Origin: Bog-473 sp963756025
Lineage (GTDB): Bacteria > Actinomycetota > Acidimicrobiia > Acidimicrobiales > RAAP-2
Length of the DNA stretch: 64,000 nt
Assembly: GCA_963756025.1 (NCBI GenBank)
Contig: CAVWMF010000007.1
Coordinates: 1,116,001 to 1,180,000, forward strand
Direction of reading: 5' to 3'
The notes under the pieces are model-generated. The model was not told the origin of the DNA. It worked only from the letters and a program-made list of their open reading frames with translations, and made no database searches. Below, one piece after another: positions 17,583 through 27,276 of this stretch (position 1 is the stretch's first letter; the number at the start of each line of letters is the position of its first letter). A program made the position numbers and the translations under genes.

Positions 17583-17589
17583 CCGCCCG

Positions 17590-18765
17590 TCAGAGCACCA
17601 TCGCCGCCAGCGCCGCATACCCCTGCGCACCGCGCCGCAGCGAGTCCAGGGTCACGTGTTCGTCGACCTGGTGGGCCACGGACTCGACACCGACGCCGAA
17701 GCCGATGGTCGGAATACCGCAGATGCCGGCGGCGTAGGACCCGTTCGTGCAGAAGGAGTAGTGCGTCGGCGCCGACTGCAGCCCCACCGCCTCCAACGCA
17801 TGCATGGCGCCCGACACCAGCACCGAGTCCTCCGGCGTCCACCAGGCGGCGGCGTACTCGGGGAGCGAGAACTCCTCGCCGGTCCAGGTGCGGAAGACCG
17901 CCTCGACGAGCCCGACCTCGAGCAGCGGTTGCTCGGGCCAGTCCGACCACGCTTCTTCGGCCGCCTCCGTCAGCAGTCGGAGGATCGATACGGGAGATTC
18001 GCCGGGAAGGAAGCGGCAGTCGAACCGGGCCGTGACGCGGCCCGGGATCGTCGACACCGACGGGTACGGATCGGACAGGACGTCGATGCAGTTCAAGTCG
18101 CGCACGCCCAACCGGGGATGGGTCGTCCGGGGCAGTGCGGCGACCTGTCCGATCAGGGCCGCCATGGCATGGGCGGCATTGAGGCCGACCGCAGCGTGAC
18201 CGGCGTGACAGGCGCGCCCGGTCACCTGCGCCTCCACTTTGGCCCGTCCCCGTTGACCCACACACAAGCGGGTGTCATTGGGCTCGCTCGTCACGAAGAA
18301 GTCCGGCTGCATGGTGTCGATGGGCTCGGCCAGTGCGCCTCCTTCCATCTCCTCCTCGCAGACACTGGCCACGACCACGACGCGCTGGTGCAGCGCCGGC
18401 GCCGCCGCGGCCACGCCCCAGATCGCCGCGGCGATCGACGCCTTCTGATCACAGATTCCCAGCCCGTAGAGCACGCCGTCGCGGACCTCGCCTCCGAAGG
18501 GGTCGACCGTCCACCGACTCTTCGAATGCAGCGGAATCGAATCGATATGCCCGTCGATCATGATGGTCCGACCATCCGGCGGGCCGATGGCCCCGACTGC
18601 GTTTCCGGATCCGTCGATGTGCACGGTATCGAACCCGGCGGCCCGCATGGCCGCAGCAGCCAGCTTCACCGCTTCCTCCTCGTGGCCCGACACACTCGGT
18701 GTGCGCGCCAGAGCCACCGCGAGATCGATCAGTGCGACGTCGTCGACGGCGTAGGACATTGTCAT
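17590..18765 (-). CDS. M20-family metallo-amidohydrolase (ArgE/DapE/YgeY-like)
   Basis: 391 residues. Metal ligands are seen in MIDGHIDSIPL, GLGICDQKAS, VASVCEEEMEGG and a late His in VESVAHQVDEH; the glutamate base is in the EEE run. The family hydrolyses N-acyl, N-carbamoyl or peptide bonds. It begins with an ATGA overlap on the allantoinase-like gene upstream, so the two act together, perhaps on a ureide or on N-carbamoyl amino acids. Allantoate amidohydrolase would be a natural partner for an allantoinase, though this protein looks closer to ArgE/YgeY than to the hydantoinase/carbamoylase branch. Confidence 0.87.
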   Translation of the reverse strand: MTMSYAVDDVALIDLAVALARTPSVSGHEEEAVKLAAAAMRAAGFDTVHIDGSGNAVGAIGPPDGRTIMIDGHIDSIPLHSKSRWTVDPFGGEVRDGVLYGLGICDQKASIAAAIWGVAAAAPALHQRVVVVASVCEEEMEGGALAEPIDTMQPDFFVTSEPNDTRLCVGQRGRAKVEAQVTGRACHAGHAAVGLNAAHAMAALIGQVAALPRTTHPRLGVRDLNCIDVLSDPYPSVSTIPGRVTARFDCRFLPGESPVSILRLLTEAAEEAWSDWPEQPLLEVGLVEAVFRTWTGEEFSLPEYAAAWWTPEDSVLVSGAMHALEAVGLQSAPTHYSFCTNGSYAAGICGIPTIGFGVGVESVAHQVDEHVTLDSLRRGAQGYAALAAMVL

Positions 18766-20069
18766 GGATATCTCTCGTTCTGCCGTTCTCGGCATAGCGC
18801 TGTTGCAGGAGGGAGGAACTGACCGAGGGGATCGCTGGCCCGGAGGCCCGACTCATAGACCACCGTTCCGCGCACCAGCGTCGTCTGCACCACGCCGCGG
18901 AGCACCTCGCCGCGGAACGGTGAGCGGGCGTGACGATCGCGCAGGGTGTCGCGGTTCACGCTCCAGGTCGCGTGGAGGTCGACGAGCGCCAGATCAGCGT
19001 CGTACCCGGGTGCCACCGCCCCCTTTCGCTGCAGTCCGAAGAGACGGGCCGCCGCGGTGCGCAGCCGGCTCACCTCGGACAGTCCGAGCCCCCCCGACGT
19101 GAGGAGGACCGACAGCGTGGTCTGCACCCCAGAGATGCCGGCGAAAGGCGGCTGGCGCTCTTTGTACGAAGGTGGGCACGGCGAGTGGTCCGAAGCCACG
19201 GAGTCGATCATTCCGTCGCGGAGGGCCCGCCACAGAGCCAGCCGATTCTCCTCGTCGCGCACGGGCGGGCAGCACACGGCATCGGGCCCGATGCGGACGA
19301 CATCGGCGTCGGTCAACGCCAGGTAGTGCGGGCACGTCTCCACGGTCACCCGCGGCCATCTCTTGGCCTGCAAAACGGCTTCGGCCGACGAGCAGTGCAC
19401 GACATGGAGCCGCGCCCCGCGTGCCGTCGCCGCTTCACACGCAGCGGTCACCGCCGAAAGCTCAGCTTCGGGCGGACGGTCATCCTCGCCGGGGCCGAAA
19501 TGCGACGGGTCCTCGCAGTGCACCGCCACCGGCAGTCCGGCGCGGGCCGCCGCTGCCATGCCGTGCGAGAGAACCTCGGCGTCACAGGGCGGGAAACCGG
19601 CCCACCCGCTGTCGCACATGAAGGCCTTGAGGCCGACGACCCCGGCGCGCAGCAGCTCTTCGAGCGACGCCCGGTTCTGTGGCACCAGGCCACCCCAGAG
19701 TGCGAAGTCCACCAACGACGAGGAGCGGGCGGTGGCGCACTTGTCCCGCACCGCCGGGACGTCGATGGTGGGAGGATCGGAGTCGATCGGCATGTCGATC
19801 ACCGTGGTCACGCCACCGGCGGCGGCGGCCAGACTGCCGCTCTCCCACCCTTCCCACTCGTCGCGTCCCGGCGCATCGAAGTGCACGTGCGCATCGATCG
19901 CCCCCGGGAACACTGCGAGACCGGTGGCGTCGATGAGGCGCCTGCCCTGCCCTCCTTCTCCGGGCTTGGTGAGGGCGCTGATGGAGCCGGCGTCGACGAC
20001 GACATCGGCCGCGCTGCCCCCGTCGGCGCCGATGACCACTCCGCCACGTATCACCAGGTCAGCCGTCAC
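18762..20069 (-). CDS. Allantoinase/dihydropyrimidinase-like cyclic amidohydrolase
   Basis: 435 residues. DAHVHFDAPGRDEWEGWE (around residue 60) and the carboxylated-lysine region GLKAFMCDSG match allantoinases more than dihydroorotases. Further ligands lie in AVHCED and VVHCSSAEA, and the active-site Asp in VASDHSPCPPSYK. It opens cyclic ureides such as allantoin or hydantoins. It heads a two-gene minus operon with the M20 hydrolase. An alternative is a dihydropyrimidinase/hydantoinase; the motif set favours allantoinase moderately. Confidence 0.82.
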   Translation of the reverse strand: MTADLVIRGGVVIGADGGSAADVVVDAGSISALTKPGEGGQGRRLIDATGLAVFPGAIDAHVHFDAPGRDEWEGWESGSLAAAAGGVTTVIDMPIDSDPPTIDVPAVRDKCATARSSSLVDFALWGGLVPQNRASLEELLRAGVVGLKAFMCDSGWAGFPPCDAEVLSHGMAAAARAGLPVAVHCEDPSHFGPGEDDRPPEAELSAVTAACEAATARGARLHVVHCSSAEAVLQAKRWPRVTVETCPHYLALTDADVVRIGPDAVCCPPVRDEENRLALWRALRDGMIDSVASDHSPCPPSYKERQPPFAGISGVQTTLSVLLTSGGLGLSEVSRLRTAAARLFGLQRKGAVAPGYDADLALVDLHATWSVNRDTLRDRHARSPFRGEVLRGVVQTTLVRGTVVYESGLRASDPLGQFLPPATALCRERQNERYP

Positions 20070-20217
20070 TCTTCCATCCTCGGGGCACGACGCCGGGGCC
20101 GTGCGCCGAAAGTCTCCGCCGGGTGTATTTCCGGCCGGTCACCTCCGTGTAATTGCCTCGTGAATTCGCCGTGCCGGGCCGGTGCGACCCGCCGGGGCCG
20201 TGAGAGCATGACGGACC

Positions 20218-21126
20218 TTGAGCGATCCCACCGTTGTCGATGTCCATGTCCATGTGTTCGCCGAAGCCGATGACCCGATGCGCGACGACTACGAGATCTG
20301 GGAGTACGGCGAACTCTCCGGCGTCGAAGTCGGTGAACGGCGGGGAACGGTCGACGATCTTCTCGATGCACTCGCGGCCGAGCCCTGCGCCCACTGCGTC
20401 GTCCTCGGCATGTTCGTCCCCGAGGCCGAGCTGGCCCGGGTGGGCGGCGGCGATGAACAGGCGCTTCCCGAACGCTTGCGCGCCTACAACCGATGGCTGC
20501 TCGAAACAGCGCGGCGCTCGGCGCATCTCACCCCGCTCGTCGCCGCCGACCCGTCCGTGCTGGGCGGACGGGCGGGTGCGGAGCATCTGCGCCAGGCGGC
20601 GGCGGCCGGTGCCAAGGGCATCAAGGTGCATCCGGTGCTCCAGAAATTCCTCCCCGGTGACCCCCGGATGGACGAGATCTACGCCGTGTGCGAGGAGCTC
20701 GAGCTCACCGTCCTGTCGCACTCGGGCAGCTCGCGCACAGCGCCGCCCTGGGCCGATCCTTTTGCCTTCTCGGCGGTGATGGAGGCGCATCCACGCCTGC
20801 ACCTGCTCCTGGCGCATCTCGGCGGCGCCAGCTGGCACCAGGTCCGGGACTTCGCCGCCGCGTTCCCCACCGTGTCGTTCGACCTCTGCGAGATCATCGC
20901 CTGGACGGGGGCCCCGGGGGCTCCCACGGCCGACGAGTTGGGTCTCCTGATCAGGGACATCGGGTCCCACCGCGTCCTTTTCGGCACGGATTTCCCCTGG
21001 TACGACCTCGATCGCACCGTCGACCAGCTCATGCACCTCCCCCACCTGTCCGACGAGGAACGCCGGGGGATCCTGGGGGAGAACGCCATCCGCCGCATGG
21101 GGCTCACCCTGGGTGAGGGGGTCTGA
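20218..21126 (+). CDS. Amidohydrolase-2 family TIM-barrel hydrolase
   Basis: 302 residues from a TTG start, the only start that keeps the N-terminal metal motif VDVHVHVF intact. KGIKVHPVLQKFLPGD and the terminal FGTDFPWYDLD with the catalytic aspartate are typical of the ACMSD/LigW-like superfamily, which carries out hydrolysis or non-oxidative decarboxylation. Substrate not readable. The 148-base gap to the divergent allantoinase-like gene should hold promoters for both; I saw no convincing hexamers. Confidence 0.8.
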   Translation: MSDPTVVDVHVHVFAEADDPMRDDYEIWEYGELSGVEVGERRGTVDDLLDALAAEPCAHCVVLGMFVPEAELARVGGGDEQALPERLRAYNRWLLETARRSAHLTPLVAADPSVLGGRAGAEHLRQAAAAGAKGIKVHPVLQKFLPGDPRMDEIYAVCEELELTVLSHSGSSRTAPPWADPFAFSAVMEAHPRLHLLLAHLGGASWHQVRDFAAAFPTVSFDLCEIIAWTGAPGAPTADELGLLIRDIGSHRVLFGTDFPWYDLDRTVDQLMHLPHLSDEERRGILGENAIRRMGLTLGEGV

Positions 21127-21206
21127 CAGCGAGCGCGGCTGCCCCAGCCGGCCGGCGCCTAAAGTTTGCTGTTGGATCGCACCGCCCCGAGCCGGGAAGG
21201 CACCTC

Positions 21207-22394
21207 ATGCACATCGTCGAGTCACCCGTCTTCGACGCCGACAACCACTACTACGAAGCGCTGGATGCCTTTACACGTCATCTCCGCCCCGAGGACGGGC
21301 CGCGGGTCATCCAATGGGTCGACATCGGCGGCCGGAAGTACCACGCGCTCGGTGGCCGCATCAACGGTGCCGTGACCAACCCCACGTTCGACCCGATCTC
21401 ACCGGCCGGCTCGCTCTACGACTACTTCCGGGGCAATGCCGGCGATCACTCCGCGCGCGAACTGATGGGGACGCCCGAGCCCATCCGGCCCGAATACCGC
21501 AACCGGGACGCCCGCCTCGAAGCGATGGACAGGCAGGGGTTGGAGAAGATCTGGCTCTTTCCGACACTCGGGATGATGTACGAGAACGCGCTCAAGCACG
21601 ATCCCGGTGCGGTCGTCCTGCTTTTCCGTGCGTTCAACCGGTGGCTGGCCGAAGACTGGGGCATGGCCTACAAGAACCGGATCTTCGCCGCGCCCTACAT
21701 CTCGTTGGCCGACCTTGACGAAGCCGTGGTCGAGTTGGAGTGGGCGTTGGATCAGGGGGCGCGGACGGTGGTGCTCCGGCCCGCCGCACCGATCGGCGTG
21801 ACGGGCCCGCATTCTCCCGCCGCCCGGATGTTCGATCCCTTCTGGGCCCGGGTCGACGAGTCCGGCATCACGGTGGTCGTCCACGCAGGCGATGCCGGTG
21901 TTTCGACGAACGGCTACGCCGCGGAGGGCTTCGCGGCCGATTTCCGCCAAGGACGCCTCCCCCCGAGCGTGCGGATGTTCGCCATTGACCGGGCGGCCCA
22001 CGACTTCTTGATCACGCTGGTCCTCGAGCGGCTCTTCGACCGATTTCCGAACGTCCGCATCGCATCGGTGGAGAACGGATCGGAGTTCCTGGCCCCGCTG
22101 TTCCGTGAATTGGCCAGCACGGCCCGCAAGATGCCCGGCTATTTCAAGGAAGACCCGGTCGTCACCTTCCGGCGCCACGTGTGGATCAACCCCTTCTGGG
22201 AAGACGACGTGAACGAGATCGTCGCATTGATGGGTGACGATCGCGTGATCTTCGGGTCCGACTGGCCCCATGTCGAAGGCCTGCCCGAGCCGACCGACTG
22301 GGTTACCGAGTTGCAGAAGCTCGACGCGGATTCCGTGGCCAGAATTATGGGCGACAATGCATCCCTCCTCAACGAGCTCCGGCCAGCAAGGTGA
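21207..22394 (+). CDS. Amidohydrolase-2 family protein (actinobacterial long form)
   Basis: 395 residues. It has the N-terminal FDADNHYYEALDAF, an internal TVVVHAGDAGVS with a metal histidine, ASVENGSEF, and VIFGSDWPHVEG with the terminal aspartate. It belongs to the same broad superfamily as the preceding gene but is not a close copy. Such proteins are abundant in actinobacteria that degrade aromatics or steroids, mostly without assigned substrate. The 3' end overlaps the zwf start by GTGA. Confidence 0.82.
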   Translation: MHIVESPVFDADNHYYEALDAFTRHLRPEDGPRVIQWVDIGGRKYHALGGRINGAVTNPTFDPISPAGSLYDYFRGNAGDHSARELMGTPEPIRPEYRNRDARLEAMDRQGLEKIWLFPTLGMMYENALKHDPGAVVLLFRAFNRWLAEDWGMAYKNRIFAAPYISLADLDEAVVELEWALDQGARTVVLRPAAPIGVTGPHSPAARMFDPFWARVDESGITVVVHAGDAGVSTNGYAAEGFAADFRQGRLPPSVRMFAIDRAAHDFLITLVLERLFDRFPNVRIASVENGSEFLAPLFRELASTARKMPGYFKEDPVVTFRRHVWINPFWEDDVNEIVALMGDDRVIFGSDWPHVEGLPEPTDWVTELQKLDADSVARIMGDNASLLNELRPAR

Positions 22395-23860
22395 CCACTG
22401 TGATCGAAGAAGAACCCGAACGACCGGCGACCGCACCGCTGGCCCCGCACGTCATCGTCCTCTTCGGGGCGACGGGGGATCTGGCGGCGCGCAAGCTCCT
22501 CCCCGGGCTCCTCCATCTTGCGCAATCGGGCATGCTCACCGACTACCGGATCATCGGTGTCGCCCGCAGCGAGCTGACCGATGAGGAGTTCCGCAACCTG
22601 GCCCGCCAGGCGTGCGACCAGTTCGCGACCGGGAAGATCTCCCTGCTGCAATGGGCGGGCTTCGAGAAGAACCTGAGCTTCGTGTCACAGTCCACCGGGC
22701 CCGACGGCCTGGCGGCCGCGGTCGCAAAGGCGGAGGAGTCGATCGGCGGGGAGGTCCGCCGGCTGCACTACCTCAGCATCCCGCCCGTCGCCGCCGCGGA
22801 CATCATCGAGATGCTGGGGAAGGCGGATCTGGTCGACCGCTCGCGGGTGATCATGGAGAAGCCCTTCGGAGTGGATCTGGCCAGTGCCAAAGCGCTCAAT
22901 GCGACCGTGCACCAGATATTCGACGAGGAGCAGGTGTTCCGCATCGACCACTTCCTCGGGAAGGAGGCCGCGCAGAACATCCTGGCCTTCCGCTTCGCCA
23001 ACGGCTTGTTCGAGCCCATCTGGAACCGTGACCACATCGACCACGTGCAGATCGACGTACCCGAGATGCTGTCCGTCGACGACCGCGTCGAGTTCTACGA
23101 AGCGACGGGCGCCTTCAAGGACATGGTGGTGACCCACCTCTTCCAGATCCTGGGCTTCATGGCCATGGAGCCGCCGACCGCCCTCGAGTCCCGCGCCATC
23201 AGCGAGGAGAAGAACAAGGTCTTCCGCTCGTTGCGCCCGCTCGATGTGACGCAGGTCGTGCGGGGGCAGTACGACGGATACCGTGCTATCCCGGGCGTGA
23301 ATCCGGAATCCGACACCGAGACGTTCGTCGCCCTGCGTTGCGAAATCGACAACTGGCGCTGGGCCGGCGTGCCTTTCTTCCTCCGCACCGGGAAGCGGCT
23401 GGGCGGTGGCGAGCGCATCATCTCCATCGCCTTCCGCGAGCCACCCAAGAGTATGTTCCCGCCCGGTTCGGGCGTGGGATCGCAGGGCCCGGACCACTTG
23501 ACGTTCGATCTGGCCGACTCGTCGAAGCTCTCGCTGTCGTTCTACGGGAAGAAGCCCGGACCGGGCATGAACCTCGAGAAGTTGAGCCTGCAGTTCGCGC
23601 TGCACGAAACCGGCCAGGATGCCGACGTGCTGGAGGCCTACGAGCGGCTCATCCACGACGCCATGATCGGCGACCATACGTTGTTCAATACGGCGGAAGG
23701 CATCGAACGGCTGTGGGAGGTCTCCGCCCCGCTCCTCGAGAACCCCCCGCCTGTCCTTCCCTACGAGCCGGGAACATGGGGACCTGACGCCATCCGGGAT
23801 CTCATCGCGCCCCGGACGTGGCGCCTCCCCTTCGAGCGTCGTTGGCGCGGCGCTCGTTGA
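22391..23860 (+). CDS. zwf: Glucose-6-phosphate 1-dehydrogenase
   Basis: 489 residues. The NADP-binding loop FGATGDLAARKLLP is near the N-terminus, the active-site signature RIDHFLGKE near residue 180, and VPFFLRTGKRL in the C-terminal domain. It oxidises glucose 6-phosphate to 6-phosphogluconolactone and makes NADPH for the pentose phosphate pathway. The GTG start lies inside the stop codon of the upstream amidohydrolase, an odd partner for a central-metabolism gene. No pgl, gnd or opcA neighbour is present. It converges on the copper ATPase with 18 bases between. Confidence 0.96.
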   Translation: MTTVIEEEPERPATAPLAPHVIVLFGATGDLAARKLLPGLLHLAQSGMLTDYRIIGVARSELTDEEFRNLARQACDQFATGKISLLQWAGFEKNLSFVSQSTGPDGLAAAVAKAEESIGGEVRRLHYLSIPPVAAADIIEMLGKADLVDRSRVIMEKPFGVDLASAKALNATVHQIFDEEQVFRIDHFLGKEAAQNILAFRFANGLFEPIWNRDHIDHVQIDVPEMLSVDDRVEFYEATGAFKDMVVTHLFQILGFMAMEPPTALESRAISEEKNKVFRSLRPLDVTQVVRGQYDGYRAIPGVNPESDTETFVALRCEIDNWRWAGVPFFLRTGKRLGGGERIISIAFREPPKSMFPPGSGVGSQGPDHLTFDLADSSKLSLSFYGKKPGPGMNLEKLSLQFALHETGQDADVLEAYERLIHDAMIGDHTLFNTAEGIERLWEVSAPLLENPPPVLPYEPGTWGPDAIRDLIAPRTWRLPFERRWRGAR

Positions 23861-23878
23861 CCTTCGCCGACCGGGGCG

Positions 23879-26194
23879 TCACGCCGTCGGCATCCGCGTG
23901 GTGGCTGCTCTCACCCGCGGTGCGGCCGTCGGGCGCACCCTGCGTACGGACTTCGTCGTGCTGCGCAGCCGCGAGCTGTTCCACACCACGAAGCCCGACG
24001 ACAACGCCATGGCGCCGGCGGCGATCAGGGGATTGAGCAGGCCGAACGCCGCGAGCGGAATGGCGGCCAGGTTGTAGACACAGGCCCAGGTCAAATTGCC
24101 GTGGATCGTACGCAGCGTCCGGCGCGACAGGTCAATGGCCGTCGCCACCGCACGCAGGTCGTCACGTACCACGATGAGATCGGCGGCATTGATCGCCACG
24201 TCCGTCCCTGATCCGACGGCCAGGCCCAGATCGGCCGCGACCAGCGCCGGGCCGTCGTTGACCCCGTCGCCCACCATGGCGACCGAGCGGCCCTCGGCCT
24301 GGAGCCTCCGGATGACGTCCACCTTGTCGGACGGCAGCGCGCCCGAGACGACCTCGGTGATCCCCAAGCGATGCGGCGACCGCTCCCGCCGTGACCTCGT
24401 TGTCCCCGGTCATGAGGACGCAGCGCAGGCCGAGCTGCTGCAGGCGGTGCACCGCCGGCACCGCTGACTCGCGCATGGTGTCCGCCACCGCGATGGAGCC
24501 CACGACCACGTCGTCACACCACACGAGCACCGCCGTGCGACCTTGGCGTTCCCATTCGCGCGCACTGGTCCACGACCTCGGACGAGGGAAGGTCCGTCGA
24601 CGTCGCTCGACGCCCGATGGTGATGCGACGACCTTCGACGATGCCTTCGGCCCCGAGTCCGGGCATGGCGACAAAGGACTTCACCTCGGGCAACGTCCCC
24701 ACGTCCTCGCGTGCAGCGGGCGGCGATGGCGACGCCGACGGGGTGTTCGGAGGCCTGTTCCAGCGCGCCGGCCCACCGCAGCAGCGTCCGGGACTCCACC
24801 CCGGGGGCGCACGCGATGTCGGTGACCTTCATTTTTCCCAGCGTCAGCGTTCCGGTCTTGTCCAGCACGACGGTGTCGACCTCTTTGGAGGCCTCGAGGG
24901 CGCGGTACCCCTTGAAGAAGATCCCCGCGCGCGCCCCTTCGCCCGCCGCCACGTAGAGCGCCGCCGGCGTGGCCAGGCCGAGGGCGCAGGGGCAGGCGAT
25001 GACGAGGACGGAGAGGGCCGCCGTGAACGCCTGCTCCGAGGAGTAGCCCAGCAGGAGCCAGGCCGCCAACGTCCCGAGAGCGATCAGAAGGACGGCCGGG
25101 ACGAAGACATTGCACACCCGATCGGCGAGACGCTGCACCGCTGCTTTCTCGTTCTGGGCATGTTCCACCAGGCGCAACATCTGCGCCAACTGCGTGTCGC
25201 GCCCCACCTTCGTCGCCCGGACGACGAGACGCCCGCTGGTCGACACCGTCCCGCCGACCACGACGTCGCCCTGGCCCACGTCGAGGGGTTGGGACTCACC
25301 GGTGAGGACGCTGCGGTCGACCGCCGACTGCCCGAAGACCACCTCGCCGTCGGTGGCGACCGTCTCTCCCGGCCGGACGATGAAGCGGTCACCGACCGCG
25401 AGGGCCGACACCGGGCGGCGCCGCTCGAATCCCGTGGCGTCGATGATGCCGACGTCCTTGGCGCCGACTGCGGCCAGGGCGCGCAGCGCATTGCCCGAGC
25501 GCTGGCGGGACCATGCTTCGAAATAGCGTCCGGCGAGCACGAACGTGGTGACCCCGGCCGCAACGTCGAGGTAGATGGCGCCGGCCGAGCGGTGCACCAG
25601 CATGAACAGGATCGACTGCGACACGTGGCTCGAATCGCGCCAGAACATCGCATAGAGCGACCAGATCGTCGAGGAGATGATGCCCAACGAGACCAGCGTG
25701 TCCATGGTGGACAAACCGTGGCGAGCGGCGCGAACGGCCGCCCGGTAGAACGGCCAGGCCGCCCACGTGACCACCGGGGCCGCCAACGCCACCATGAGCC
25801 ATTGCCAGCCCGGGAACCGCAGGTTCGGCGCCACCGAGAAGGCGATCGACGTGTCGCACAACGGCATGAAGAGCAGAGCGGACACGAACAGCCGTCGCCG
25901 CAACGCCCGGACGCGGACATCGATCTCCTGCGGAGCGTCCTCGCTGCGGTCCTCCGGAAGCTCGGCGGAATAGCCGGCGGAGGCGACCTCCTCGATCAGG
26001 CGTTCCACGCTGAGGTCGGCCGGCAACACCGCCGTGGCCCGCTCGGTGGCGTAATTGACACGCGCCTCGACCCCGTCCAGCGCATTGAGCCGCTGCTCTA
26101 TCCGGGCCGCGCATGCACCGCAGGTCATGCCACCGATCAGCAGCGACACCTCTGTCGTCCCGGGTGCCACCGGTGCGTTGACCGTGACGGTCAC
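23879..26194 (-). pseudogene. Copper-type P1B ATPase, broken by three single-base frameshifts
   Basis: The reading frame carries, in order, a heavy-metal domain (GGMTCGACAARIEQ), membrane helices, the phosphatase loop LTGES, the transmembrane metal site CPC in VIACPCALGLATP, the phosphorylation site DKTGTLT, EHPVGVAIA, MTGDNEVTAG and VGDGVNDGPAL. Frame changes occur near 24718-24720, 24566-24568 and 24362-24365. Each is one extra base within or beside a G/C run (coding-strand GCCGCC+C, GAC+C, GGG+G). Together the three add three bases, so the original frame returns for the last 160 residues. GTG 26194 is the likely start. If the indels are sequencing errors, this is an intact CopA-like copper exporter. 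Confidence 0.85.
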
Positions 26195-26266
26195 CGCACC
26201 GGTCTCTCGGAGCACGCCATGTCCACCAGCCTTGCAGGAGCGTCGGGGGAACGCCAAGCGGGCGGC

Positions 26267-27235
26267 TCAGGGGATGAGCAGCACCCTCCCGAACGACCGG
26301 CGGCTTTCGATGTAGGTGTGTGCGGCCGCGGCCTCGGCCAGGGGGAAGGCCCGATCGATGATGACCCGGAGCTCGCCCCGGGCGATGGCCTCGAGGTGGC
26401 CGGCGATCATCGAGTGCGCCCGGGGGGAGAGCAGCAATTCCGCCCCCAGAAAGTAGCCGGACAGGGTCTGATTGTTTCCACGCATCGTCGAGATGTCGAG
26501 GTGCTCGGCCGGGGACCGCCCCGCGTCGCCGACCGACACGCAGCGCCCCCGGTACGCCAGGGCGCGGAGGCTGCCCTGGAGCGTCGCACCGCCGACGGAG
26601 TCGACGATGACATCGACCCCGCGGCCTTCGGTGAGGCGGCGCGCCTCGGCCACGAAATCATCCCTGACGTAGTTGATCCCCTCGTCGAGCCCGAGTTCTT
26701 TGAGCCGCTCCAGCTTGTCGTCGCTCGACGCGGTGGCGAACACCCGGGCCCCGGCCCGCCTGGCCAGCTGCATGGCCGCCAGCCCGACCCCGCTTCCCCC
26801 GGCGTGGATCAGGGCAGTCTCGCCGGCGACGAGGTGGCCGAACTCGAACAGGCAGTCGTCGGCGGTGCCGAACGGCACGGGCACGCAGGCGGCCTCATCG
26901 GTCGGCAGCGCAGCCGGGATCTTCCAGGCGAAGGGCTCGGGCACGGCCCGAAGCTCGGCATGGGATCCATTGAGGCCGACGGTGACGACGCGGTCACCGG
27001 CGGCGAACCCCTCGACATGCTCGCCCGCGGCCACCACATGGCCGGCGCATTGGTAGCCCACGATGTGCGGCAGGCCGTCGATGGCCCCACCCAGCCGGTT
27101 GAGGGTGTCGCCACCCTCGATGCTGATGGCCTCCACCCGGACCAGGATCTCGTGCGGGCCCCATGTCGGGTCAGGCACTTCCTCGTAACGGAAGACGTCA
27201 GGGCTTCCCGTCTCGTAGTAAACCGCTGCTTTCAC
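26267..27235 (-). CDS. NADPH:quinone reductase / zinc-free alcohol dehydrogenase (MDR superfamily)
   Basis: 322 residues from GTG 27235; the open frame extends further but a family-like N-terminus (VKAAVYYETGSPDVF) begins here. The Rossmann motif is in ALIHAGGSGVGLAAMQLA, preceded by PFGTADDCLFEFG. Cysteine and histidine ligands of zinc alcohol dehydrogenases are absent, consistent with the quinone oxidoreductase branch. It lies about 70 bases upstream of the copper ATPase start on the same strand and may share a transcript with it. Confidence 0.88.
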   Translation of the reverse strand: MKAAVYYETGSPDVFRYEEVPDPTWGPHEILVRVEAISIEGGDTLNRLGGAIDGLPHIVGYQCAGHVVAAGEHVEGFAAGDRVVTVGLNGSHAELRAVPEPFAWKIPAALPTDEAACVPVPFGTADDCLFEFGHLVAGETALIHAGGSGVGLAAMQLARRAGARVFATASSDDKLERLKELGLDEGINYVRDDFVAEARRLTEGRGVDVIVDSVGGATLQGSLRALAYRGRCVSVGDAGRSPAEHLDISTMRGNNQTLSGYFLGAELLLSPRAHSMIAGHLEAIARGELRVIIDRAFPLAEAAAAHTYIESRRSFGRVLLIP

Positions 27236-27276
27236 GGGGACCTGTTCGCGGCGGCGATCGGCGCAGGCCGGGCCGC

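Noticed and set aside
23861..23878. Shared terminator between zwf and the copper ATPase
   Set aside because: The 18 bases hold no stem-loop or U-tract.
24362..24720. Programmed frameshifting in the copper ATPase
   Set aside because: Three shifts at non-slippery G/C runs with no pseudoknot or upstream Shine-Dalgarno-like stimulator; random indels are simpler.
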